Of a stretch of DNA of 6,508 nt, positions 1 to 5,955 are shown one piece after another (position 1 is the stretch's first letter; the number at the start of each line of letters is the position of its first letter). The notes beneath the pieces were generated by a model. It was not told the origin of the DNA, did not search any database, and saw nothing but the letters and a program-made list of their open reading frames with translations. Made by a program: the position numbers and the translations under genes. Source of the DNA: Actinobacteria bacterium UBA2236 (GTDB taxonomy: Bacteria; Actinomycetota; Actinomycetes; Nanopelagicales; Nanopelagicaceae); assembly GCA_002347935.1 (NCBI GenBank), contig DDYK01000011.1, positions 2,925 to 9,432 of the forward strand, written 5' to 3'.

Positions 1-363
1 GTATCGGGAAGAGCTGGAACTGCCCTTCGATATGCAGTTAAACAAATTGGCGACAGCTATGTCTGGGGAGCAGCAGGACCAATTCGTTGGGATTGCTCAG
101 GGCTGACCATGCGCTCCTTCCAACAAGCTGGAGTCAGATTGCCACATTCCTCCCGCGCGCAATTTGGCTATGGAAGATCGATTTCAAGAAATAATCTCCA
201 AGCAGGCGACCTAGTCTTCTTCGGCACTCCGATATCTCACGTTGGAATCTATATTGGCAAGAACAAGATGGTTCATGCTCCAAGGCCTGGAGCTAAAGTG
301 CAGATTGCAGAGTTTGGAAACTACTTTGGTCGGAAAAAGTATGTAGGAGCGCGTCGACTCTAG
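1..363 (+). CDS. NlpC/P60 family peptidoglycan hydrolase, C-terminal catalytic domain (5' partial)
   Basis: The frame is open from base 1, so the gene begins left of the window and only its last 120 residues are seen; the ATG at 109 lies inside the domain and is not the start. The NlpC/P60 papain-like fold is clear: YVWGAAGP followed by WDCSGL with the catalytic Cys at visible residue 32 (bases 94-96), then GDLVFF, then SHVGIYIG with the catalytic His at residue 80 (bases 238-240), and MVHAP with the third triad-type His at residue 92. It ends YVGARRL, a normal terminus for these domains. Family members are exported D,L-endopeptidases that cut peptidoglycan stem peptides, often behind a signal peptide and coiled coil or SH3 repeats, none of which can be seen here. 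An NlpC/P60 gene next to pimB also occurs in M. tuberculosis (Rv2190c near Rv2188c). The family call is firm; the exact bond cut is not determinable. Confidence 0.93.
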   Translation, partial: VSGRAGTALRYAVKQIGDSYVWGAAGPIRWDCSGLTMRSFQQAGVRLPHSSRAQFGYGRSISRNNLQAGDLVFFGTPISHVGIYIGKNKMVHAPRPGAKVQIAEFGNYFGRKKYVGARRL

Positions 364-373
364 AGTTGATCAG

Positions 374-379
374 TAGAAT
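374..379 (+). promoter_or_regulatory. Candidate -10 box of a leaderless promoter for pimB
   Basis: TAGAAT fits the TAnnnT pattern and is followed by exactly six bases (TTAATA) before the pimB ATG, so transcription would start at or within a base or so of the start codon. No Shine-Dalgarno sequence lies in the 22-bp gap after the hydrolase gene, which agrees with leaderless translation. No convincing -35 hexamer is seen 17-18 bp upstream. Read-through from the upstream gene is the alternative. Confidence 0.4.
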
Positions 380-385
380 TTAATA

Positions 386-1537
386 ATGCCTTCAATATTG
401 CTTCTGACCAATGATTTTGGCCCGCGCGCAGGAGGAATTGAAACTTTCATTATTGGCCTTCTTGAAAGAATGCCAAAAGGTGAAGTTATTGTCTATACCT
501 CAAAGCAAATTGGTAGTGAGAACTTTGATCAGAAATGGCTAGAAAACTTTGGCGTTAAAGTAATTCGCGACTCATCCAAAATATTGCTGCCTACCCCTCG
601 GGTCGTAAGAGCAGTTAGAAAAGTAATAACGCAGGGCGAAGTAGAGAAGATTTGGTTTGGAGCTGCAGCTCCACTTGCAATCTCTGCAAGGTTTTTAAGA
701 GTAGGTAATGTAAGGAAAATTGTTGCCCTAAGCCATGGCCACGAGGTCTGGTGGTCAAAGGTTTTTCCCTTTAACTTTGCAATGAAGGAGATTTCTAGAA
801 GTGTTGATGTTCTAACCTTTCTAGGCGATTACACCGGATCAGTCATTGGAAAGCACGTTAAAGATAAGGCCAAGTTAGTAAAAATCGCTCCTGGAATCGA
901 TGTAAATCACTTTAGGCCAGAGCGAGATCCATCCAAAGTTGATGCGGTCAGAGCTGAATTAAAGATTGGATCTGAGCCCTTAATTTTATCGGTTGGAAGG
1001 TTAGTCCATAGAAAAGGTCAAGATAAGTTAATCACCGCGATGCCTAAGATTCTGGCTAAGCGGCCCGATGCTAAATTGCTATTTATTGGCCAAGGTCCTC
1101 GAAAGGCAAAGCTTGATTCGCTAGTTGCAAAATATGGCATAGAAGACTCAGTGATTTTTCTTGGAAGTATCGCCTATGCAGATCTTCCAAAGTATCTAAA
1201 CGCGGCAGATTTGTTTGTAATGCCATCAAGATCTCGCCTGATGGGTCTTGAGGTAGAGGGTCTTGGAATTGTTTATCTAGAGGCAAGTGCCTGCGCTCTA
1301 CCAGTTATTGCTGGAAGCTCTGGGGGAGCCCCTGATGCACTCCTTGATGGCAGAACTGGATATGTTGTAGATGGAATGGATATCGATCAGATTGCTAATC
1401 GAGTGCTGTCTTTAATCGATAATCCGAAGGTAGCAAAAGAGATGGGCGAGGCCGGAAGACTCTGGGTTGAGAGCAATTGGAGTTGGGATATTTGGTCAAG
1501 CGCTTTTAATGAACTATTGGAAATATCAGGGAAGTAG
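386..1537 (+). CDS. pimB: GT4 glycosyltransferase PimB: GDP-mannose-dependent phosphatidyl-myo-inositol monomannoside alpha-1,6-mannosyltransferase
   Basis: A GT-B fold, retaining glycosyltransferase family 4 enzyme of 383 aa, full length for PimB. It is expected to add the second mannose to phosphatidylinositol monomannoside at the cytoplasmic face of the membrane, an early step to PIMs and lipomannan. It shares PimB signatures I recall from the mycobacterial protein: LLLTNDFGPRAGGIETF (6-22) as the N-terminal Rossmann glycine loop, WFGAAAPLA (90-98), SHGHEVWW (116-123), SVGRLVHRKG (202-211) with the donor-phosphate Arg205 and Lys210, and VEGLGIVYLEASA (290-302) containing the E-x7-E pair Glu291/Glu299, then PVIAGSSGGAPD (306-317). 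No signal peptide or membrane segment is present. The first 22 bp upstream hold no Shine-Dalgarno. Its 3' end overlaps the oppositely oriented regulator gene by 12 nt. A related GT4 acting on another mannosyl acceptor is possible but less likely. Confidence 0.88.
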   Translation: MPSILLLTNDFGPRAGGIETFIIGLLERMPKGEVIVYTSKQIGSENFDQKWLENFGVKVIRDSSKILLPTPRVVRAVRKVITQGEVEKIWFGAAAPLAISARFLRVGNVRKIVALSHGHEVWWSKVFPFNFAMKEISRSVDVLTFLGDYTGSVIGKHVKDKAKLVKIAPGIDVNHFRPERDPSKVDAVRAELKIGSEPLILSVGRLVHRKGQDKLITAMPKILAKRPDAKLLFIGQGPRKAKLDSLVAKYGIEDSVIFLGSIAYADLPKYLNAADLFVMPSRSRLMGLEVEGLGIVYLEASACALPVIAGSSGGAPDALLDGRTGYVVDGMDIDQIANRVLSLIDNPKVAKEMGEAGRLWVESNWSWDIWSSAFNELLEISGK

Positions 1538-2140
1538 ACCAGTTTTCCTGGCTGTGTTTATGCATTGAACACGATTTTTTGCGCCAAATTTCTTATAAAT
1601 TGATGCCAGGTGAGTCTTTATTGTTGACTCGGTTACAAATAATTGAGCCGCTATTTCAAGAACAGTATCACCGGTTGGAAGTTTTTCAAGGATCTCTAAT
1701 TCTCTCGGAGTAAGTCCTACTTCTCGATTTTTAGCATCGATTGCTTGAGTCAGCTTTCTAGCGGTAAAACTTAAAGGCTTAACTGAACTTGCCTTTATAG
1801 CACTCAGTAGCTCACTGCTTGGCGATGCTTTATCAACATGAGAGCTCGCCCCTGATTGCATTGATGCTAGAACATGCTCTGGCATATTTGACATAGTTAA
1901 AACCACTATTCCAATACGCTGCGAGAGAGATCTGGCCCAAGCCACCACTTCAAGGCCATTTCCGTCAGGCAGATTTAAATCAACGACAATTACATCAGGG
2001 TTTAGATGCGATATCTGAGCAAATGCTTCTCTCTTAGATCCTGCTTCGCCAATCACACAGATTTCTTTGTCGCGGGCAATTAAACGGCGCAGGCCTTCTC
2101 TAACCATCGTGTGATCATCGACTACCAATACCTTAAGCAT
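1526..2140 (-). CDS. NarL/LuxR-family two-component response regulator
   Basis: A 204-aa DNA-binding response regulator. The receiver domain (about 1-118) has all key residues: Asp8-Asp9, the phosphoacceptor Asp54 in VVDLNLPDGNG, Thr82 in VVLTMSN and Lys104 in VDKAS. A LuxR-type helix-turn-helix follows (about 141-204: GLTPRELEILEKL, then IAAQLFVTESTIKTHLASIYKKF). The frame stays open to 2200, but MLKVLVVDDH at 2140 is the correct receiver start and has GGGAG five bases upstream. The start ATGCTTAA overlaps the kinase gene stop by 8 nt, so translation is probably coupled to the kinase, its likely partner. The stop codon lies inside the 3' end of pimB. Target genes cannot be read from the sequence; autoregulation or control of lipid or envelope genes nearby is only a guess. 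Confidence 0.92.
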   Translation of the reverse strand: MLKVLVVDDHTMVREGLRRLIARDKEICVIGEAGSKREAFAQISHLNPDVIVVDLNLPDGNGLEVVAWARSLSQRIGIVVLTMSNMPEHVLASMQSGASSHVDKASPSSELLSAIKASSVKPLSFTARKLTQAIDAKNREVGLTPRELEILEKLPTGDTVLEIAAQLFVTESTIKTHLASIYKKFGAKNRVQCINTARKTGLLP

Positions 2141-2738
2141 TATCACTCCCAGATTTCCTAATCTGGAATTTAAAGCTACTGCCATCACCCGTAGATGCAC
2201 TTGAGTAGGAAAATGAGATTTGGATTAGTAGTTCATCAATACTTGCTAAACCAAATCGAAAATCTTTAGGTTTAACTCCGCCAATTCCATCATCACCAAT
2301 TTCAAACTCGATGCTCTCTTCATCCTCTTTATAGTTGAGATAGAAGCGAGTTGCTTTAGAGTGGCGAGATGTATTTCTTGCTAGCTCCAAAATTATCTGA
2401 CTTAAGGCCTCTTCAACGGTTGGATCAAATTCTGGATAGGTAAAGTCGGCCGCTAGTTTGATCTCACCCAATATTTCCACTACTTGCTTCACTAATTGCT
2501 CTCTTGAGGTGAGCCTTAATTGGTAGATCTGATCGCGAAAAGACTTGGTAGTTTGGCTTATCGAAAAACGAATCTTGCGCAGCGCTATTCGGTGCTTCTT
2601 GCCTAAATTTGCATCACTAATTATTGCATCGAGCTGATAGCCAATTACAGCTAGATCTTGGGCCAATGTCTCATGGAGACGGCGAGCTAAATCTAGGCGA
2701 AGAGTGCTCTCTTGGGTCTCTGGTTTAGATTTAGCCAA
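2133..2738 (-). CDS. Sensorless cytoplasmic histidine kinase (HisKA_3 / NarL-partner type)
   Basis: A short 201-aa histidine kinase made only of the transmitter. The HisKA_3 dimerisation motif begins almost at the N-terminus: LARRLHETLAQDL with phosphoacceptor His22; the ExxxQ pattern just after it (Glu23-Gln27) matches the phosphatase DxxxQ motif of this class. The HATPase part has an N-box ELARNTSRHSKAT (Glu118, Asn122, His126), G1 box DDGIGG (149-154), a GLASIDE G2-like segment (163-169) and a final GDGSSFKFQI strand. There are no membrane segments and no PAS, GAF or HAMP domain, so any input must come through a partner protein or a small ligand. The start is TTG at 2738: the frame upstream is closed by a stop at 2775-2777 with no ATG or GTG between, and the TTG overlaps the fadD15 stop by 8 nt (TTGGCTAA). 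No Shine-Dalgarno is obvious, so it may rely on termination-reinitiation. Confidence 0.85.
   Translation of the reverse strand: MAKSKPETQESTLRLDLARRLHETLAQDLAVIGYQLDAIISDANLGKKHRIALRKIRFSISQTTKSFRDQIYQLRLTSREQLVKQVVEILGEIKLAADFTYPEFDPTVEEALSQIILELARNTSRHSKATRFYLNYKEDEESIEFEIGDDGIGGVKPKDFRFGLASIDELLIQISFSYSSASTGDGSSFKFQIRKSGSDNA
2146..2150 (-). promoter_or_regulatory. Ribosome binding site that fixes the response regulator start
   Basis: GGGAG on the - strand lies five bases before the ATG at 2140 and sits inside the last codons of the kinase gene. It supports the 204-aa start over the longer reading beginning at 2200, whose first 20 residues do not belong to the receiver fold. Confidence 0.6.
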
Positions 2739-4518
2739 AGAGTTCGGCGATCTCGGCCGCGAACTCTTTATGGACTACGTGACGCTTAACTGACAACTTG
2801 GCAGTCAAATGACCTCCGGCGATGGTGAAATCAACCGGCAAGATAGTGAACTTACGAATTGACTCAGCACGGCTTACTGCCTTGTTAGCTTCATCAACTG
2901 CAGTTTGAATGACTGCAATTAGATCAGGATCATTGGTGAGCTCCGCGAGAGTTGCACCATCCTTTTTATTTGCAGTGATCCAACCCTTGAGTGCATCAGG
3001 GTCGATAGTTACTAGTGCAGCGATATATGGCTGGTTATCGCCAACCACTATGCATTGGCTAACTAGTGGATGGGCGCGTAAGCGATCTTCAAGAACTGCA
3101 GGGGCAACATTCTTTCCACCTGATGTAACAATGAGTTCTTTCTTTCGACCCACGATATAGAGGAAGCCCTCTTCATCTAGTTTTCCTAAATCACCGGAGC
3201 GGAAATATCCATCATCGGTGAAAACTTCTTTGTTAGCCGCATCATTTTGCCAATACCCGCGCATGACGATTGGACCCTTTATCAAGACCTCGCCATCTTC
3301 GGCAATCTTGATTGTGGTTCCTGGGATGGGTTTTCCAACTGAACCAACCTTATGAGCAGAAGATAAATTAAGGGTTGCGCCAGCGGTGGTTTCAGTTAAG
3401 CCATAGCCCTCAAGGACTCTAATTCCAGCGCCCCTATAGAAGTGGCCTAAACGCTCACCGAGTGGAGCACCACCTGATATCGCTGCTTCAACTCTTCCGC
3501 CGAGACCATGTCTAATCTTGGAATAAACCAATTTATCAAAGAGGCCATGCTTTAACTTCAAAGTTAGGGATGGGCCGCCATTATCAAGAGATTTGCTGTA
3601 CTCCACAGCGGTGGCTGCAGCCGTGCGAAAAATTGCGCCCTTTCCTGCTGCATCAGCTTTTGCCTCAGCTCCGTTGTAAACCTTTTCAAAAATTCTTGGC
3701 ACAGCAAGAACGAAAGTTGGTTTAAAAGATGCAAGGTCGATTGGAAGTCTGCCGACCGGATCTGGGCAGTGAGCAAGATGTAGACCTGCACGAATAGCGC
3801 CAATTTGCACCATGCGACCAAATACGTGGGCAACGGGAAGAAACAGCAGAGTTGAACCCCCAGCTTTCATAAATAAATCTGCAGCTCCCATAACTACATT
3901 TCCACACTCTGATAAAAAGTTTCCATGCGTAAGTGATACGCCCTTTGGCTTTCCTGTTGTTCCAGAGGTATAGATTAGAGTGGCAAGTGAATCTGGAGTC
4001 AGGGCATTTCTGCGATTATCAATTTCTTGGTCTGAGATATCGCGGCCCAGGTATGCCAGTTGCGCTAAAACATTTTCGGTCATCACCCAGCAATTCTTTA
4101 CATTGCTATTTAGAACGGGGGTTACAGTTTCGCGAAGTTGTGGGGTTTCAACGATGATTGCAACCGAGGCTGAGTCAGAGAGAATCCAATCAACTTGCTC
4201 AGGTGATGAAGTTTCATAAACTGGAACTGTTACTGCGCCAGCAAACCAGATCGCAAAATCAAGGACGGTCCACTCATAACGAGTGCGAGCCATAATTGCT
4301 ACTCGATCACCGATTCCAATTCCAGATGCGATAAGGCCTTTAGCAGTGGCGCGAATCTCTGCTTCAAATTCACGAGCGCTTACCGCCTGCCAACCATCGC
4401 CGAGTGGACGCGAGACCACGATTCTCTCTGGTTCAAACCAGGCTCTCTCTGCCACTAAGTTTGTTAGGTTTCCTTGGGTTGCTTTTGGCTCCAGGGCCGG
4501 AATGAAGTATTCGCTCAT
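2731..4518 (-). CDS. fadD15: Long-chain fatty-acid--CoA ligase, FadD15 type (AMP-forming)
   Basis: A full-length 595-aa ANL-superfamily adenylating enzyme that activates a fatty acid with ATP to acyl-AMP and then forms acyl-CoA. Visible core motifs in order: LATLIYTSGTTGKPKGVSLTHGN (P-loop, 178-200), LPVAHVFGR (228-235), AAISGGAPLG (345-354), LEGYGLTETTAG (369-380), the hinge region SGDLGKLDEEGFLYIVGRKKELI (441-463), TSGGKNVAP (465-473), and a C-terminal GGHLTAKLSVKRH (568-580) that should carry the catalytic lysine of the mobile domain; Lys574 aligns best with the luciferase lysine. The VTVPVYETSSPEQV segment (96-109) and overall length fit the FadD15/long-chain group rather than short-chain ligases. 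It heads an operon, its stop overlapping the kinase start by 8 nt. In M. tuberculosis fadD15 (Rv2187) also lies beside pimB. Exact chain length is not readable. Confidence 0.93.
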   Translation of the reverse strand: MSEYFIPALEPKATQGNLTNLVAERAWFEPERIVVSRPLGDGWQAVSAREFEAEIRATAKGLIASGIGIGDRVAIMARTRYEWTVLDFAIWFAGAVTVPVYETSSPEQVDWILSDSASVAIIVETPQLRETVTPVLNSNVKNCWVMTENVLAQLAYLGRDISDQEIDNRRNALTPDSLATLIYTSGTTGKPKGVSLTHGNFLSECGNVVMGAADLFMKAGGSTLLFLPVAHVFGRMVQIGAIRAGLHLAHCPDPVGRLPIDLASFKPTFVLAVPRIFEKVYNGAEAKADAAGKGAIFRTAAATAVEYSKSLDNGGPSLTLKLKHGLFDKLVYSKIRHGLGGRVEAAISGGAPLGERLGHFYRGAGIRVLEGYGLTETTAGATLNLSSAHKVGSVGKPIPGTTIKIAEDGEVLIKGPIVMRGYWQNDAANKEVFTDDGYFRSGDLGKLDEEGFLYIVGRKKELIVTSGGKNVAPAVLEDRLRAHPLVSQCIVVGDNQPYIAALVTIDPDALKGWITANKKDGATLAELTNDPDLIAVIQTAVDEANKAVSRAESIRKFTILPVDFTIAGGHLTAKLSVKRHVVHKEFAAEIAELFG

Positions 4519-4524
4519 TGGGCA

Positions 4525-4554
4525 AAATTAGCGGTTACTGGTAGGTAACGGGAA
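4525..4554 (-). promoter_or_regulatory. Candidate leaderless promoter of the fadD15 operon
   Basis: On the - strand TAATTT (4530 to 4525) fits the TAnnnT -10 pattern and is followed by exactly six bases (TGCCCA) before the fadD15 ATG at 4518, placing the transcript start on the start codon. TTCCCG (4554 to 4549) stands 18 bp upstream as a weak -35. No Shine-Dalgarno precedes the ATG, which suits a leaderless mRNA. Confidence 0.5.
4534..4549. repeat. Palindrome GTTAC-N6-GTAAC, candidate operator in the divergent promoter region
   Basis: Two 5-bp arms, GTTAC at 4534-4538 and GTAAC at 4545-4549, form a perfect dyad with a 6-bp centre. It is near the middle of the 52-bp gap between fadD15 and the SRPBCC gene, over the putative -35 of the rightward promoter and just touching that of the leftward one. 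A bound dimeric regulator could affect both directions. The arms are short, so chance is not excluded. Confidence 0.35.
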
Positions 4555-4564
4555 GGGGTAGCCT
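4535..4564 (+). promoter_or_regulatory. Candidate leaderless promoter of the SRPBCC-glk operon
   Basis: TAGCCT (4559-4564) fits TAnnnT and is followed by exactly six bases (CTGCTC) before the ATG at 4571. TTACTG (4535-4540) lies 18 bp upstream as a possible -35. GGAAGGGG at 4551-4558 could instead act as a Shine-Dalgarno, but it is 12 nt from the ATG, which is long. Confidence 0.45.
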
Positions 4565-4570
4565 CTGCTC

Positions 4571-5008
4571 ATGGCCGATATCTCATCTCACTCCACCCAA
4601 ATCCACTCTCCAATTGAGGCGGTACGCGAAATTCTCTTCAATCTTGAGGGCTATCCCAGCTGGTCAAGTGCGATTAAAACTGTCGAAGTCTTGGAACGCG
4701 ACTCTTCATCTCGACCCACAAAACTAACTCTTAAAGTCGAAGCCGGGGTTCTTAAGGATCGACCAACTCTAATTTATGACTGGAGTAAAGCTCCTAATGA
4801 AATCTCTTTCTCACTTGAGGAAGCAGATCTAATGACTCAGATGGATGGCAAGTATGAAATCAAAGATAATGGCGATGATTCCGTAACTGTCACCTATTCA
4901 CTAACTACAGCTTTAACCATGCCAGTTCCTGATTTGATGAGACGTAAAGTTGAGAAATCAACAATCGAACAATCACTCTCTGAGTTAAAGCAGAAACTCG
5001 AAGGATAA
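4571..5008 (+). CDS. SRPBCC (START-like, polyketide cyclase/COQ10-type) small lipid- or ligand-binding protein, Rv2185c-like
   Basis: A 145-aa cytoplasmic protein of the SRPBCC superfamily. From memory it lines up along its whole length with M. tuberculosis Rv2185c (TB16.3): the same MAD start, IHSPIEAVREILFNLEGYPSWSS (11-33) as the helix-grip opening, VEVLERD (38-44), YDWSKAP (69-75), then DGKYEIKDNGDDSVTVTYSL strands (91-110), the MPVPDLMRRKVEK turn (117-129) into a long C-terminal helix ending LKQKLEG. The fold forms a hydrophobic cavity that binds lipids or polyketides; no catalytic residues can be assigned and the ligand is unknown. Lying beside fadD15 and near pimB, as in mycobacteria, suggests a link to acyl or envelope lipid metabolism, which is inference. 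Its stop codon directly abuts the glk start, so the two are co-transcribed. Confidence 0.88.
   Translation: MADISSHSTQIHSPIEAVREILFNLEGYPSWSSAIKTVEVLERDSSSRPTKLTLKVEAGVLKDRPTLIYDWSKAPNEISFSLEEADLMTQMDGKYEIKDNGDDSVTVTYSLTTALTMPVPDLMRRKVEKSTIEQSLSELKQKLEG
5001..5005 (+). promoter_or_regulatory. Ribosome binding site of glk within the SRPBCC 3' end
   Basis: AAGGA forms part of the last two codons of the SRPBCC gene and is followed by TAA and then immediately the glk ATG, giving a spacing of only three bases. The short spacing and direct stop-start junction suggest that glk translation leans on ribosomes finishing the upstream gene. Confidence 0.45.
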
Positions 5009-5953
5009 ATGTCTTTAGCACTTGGTATCGATGTTGGGGGTACCAAAGTTCTTGGTGGAGTTGTTGACTCCTTCGGCAAAATAGTAAAGAGCGCTCGGCG
5101 GCAGACTCCGCCTCAAGGTGGTCAGGCTTTAACCGAGACCATTGCAGAGCTAGCTTTAGAGCTAATTTCAGAGTTTGATGTTTCAGCTGTTGGTGTAAGC
5201 GCTGCGGGATTTATCTCATCTGATCGCAAGACGATGCTTGCAACTCCAAATATTGCTGGTTGGAATGGTGTCGATCTCACTGAGCAACTTGAGAAGCAAA
5301 TTGGCAGGAGAGTTGTTTTAGAAAATGATGCAAATAGCGCAGCATGGGGTGAGAAGAAGTTTGGCGCAGGCAGGGAATTTCACACCGTAGTTATGTTAAC
5401 TGTAGGAACTGGTTTAGGTGGCGGTTTAATTGTTAATGATCAACTTTATCGCGGGGCTTTTGGAATTGGTGCAGAGTTCGGCCACACCAGGGCTGTTCCA
5501 AATGGACACCTGTGTGGCTGCGGCGTTAGAGGATGCTTTGAGCAGTACGCCTCAGGAAATGCGCTGCTGCGCCATGCTCGCGAGGCAATCTCTGCTTCCC
5601 CGGATTTAGCTAGAAATCTACTTGCTAAATCAGATTCAACAATTGGTGGGCTAACCGGTAAGAACTTAAGCGATGCTGCAAGAGATGGCGATAGCGTGGC
5701 TATTGCCGCCTTTAACACCACCGGTCAATGGCTTGGAGCGTTATGTGCATCCCTGGTTGCATCCCTTGATCCAGAGGCCTTCATTATCGGTGGGGGAGTA
5801 ATCGATGCAGGAGATATTCTCCTTAATCCCACCAGAGAAGCGATGAATGCTCTAATTCCTTTTTCTGGCAAGCGTCCTGCTCCCGTTATTGTTCCGGCGC
5901 TATTAGGAAATGATGCTGGCTTAGTTGGAGTTGCAGATCTAGCTAGAAATTAG
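5009..5953 (+). CDS. glk: ROK-family glucokinase
   Basis: A complete 314-aa ROK sugar kinase that should phosphorylate glucose with ATP to glucose 6-phosphate in the cytoplasm. Motifs: LGIDVGGTKVLGGVVD (5-20) phosphate-1 loop; VVLENDANSAAWGE (102-115) with the catalytic base Asp107; TVGTGLGGGL (131-140) phosphate-2 loop; GAEFGHT (154-160) with sugar-binding Glu156 and His159; CGCGVRGC (169-176), where Cys169, Cys171 and Cys176 with His159 make the structural zinc site; EQYASG (178-183); and the adenosine-motif stretch FIIGGGVIDAG (258-268). It resembles Streptomyces GlkA closely in motif wording and length. There is no N-terminal helix-turn-helix, so this is an enzyme and not a ROK repressor. 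The start directly follows the SRPBCC stop. A different hexose or GlcNAc substrate is possible but less likely. The gene ends two bases from an oppositely oriented small ORF. Confidence 0.92.
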   Translation: MSLALGIDVGGTKVLGGVVDSFGKIVKSARRQTPPQGGQALTETIAELALELISEFDVSAVGVSAAGFISSDRKTMLATPNIAGWNGVDLTEQLEKQIGRRVVLENDANSAAWGEKKFGAGREFHTVVMLTVGTGLGGGLIVNDQLYRGAFGIGAEFGHTRAVPNGHLCGCGVRGCFEQYASGNALLRHAREAISASPDLARNLLAKSDSTIGGLTGKNLSDAARDGDSVAIAAFNTTGQWLGALCASLVASLDPEAFIIGGGVIDAGDILLNPTREAMNALIPFSGKRPAPVIVPALLGNDAGLVGVADLARN

Positions 5954-5955
5954 AT

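Noticed and set aside
109..363. The hydrolase fragment as an 84-aa stand-alone gene starting at the ATG at 109
   Set aside because: The same frame is open from base 1 and the catalytic DCSGL motif lies before that ATG, so the gene is a longer one cut by the window edge.
1083..1286. Open - strand frame of 67 codons opposite pimB
   Set aside because: It is antisense to the conserved donor-binding half of pimB and has no recognisable motif.
2141..2200. N-terminal 20-residue extension of the response regulator reading from 2200
   Set aside because: It lies wholly within the kinase gene, does not belong to the receiver fold, and the ATG at 2140 has a good GGGAG site five bases upstream.
4283..4531. 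Open + strand frames of 70-90 codons antisense to fadD15 (also near 2909-3160 and 3933-4219)
   Set aside because: They oppose a strongly conserved enzyme frame, have unnatural composition and no start signals; they are reading-frame shadows.
5446..5721. Open - strand frame of 91 codons opposite glk
   Set aside because: It is antisense to the conserved zinc motif region of the ROK kinase and has no start signal or family features.
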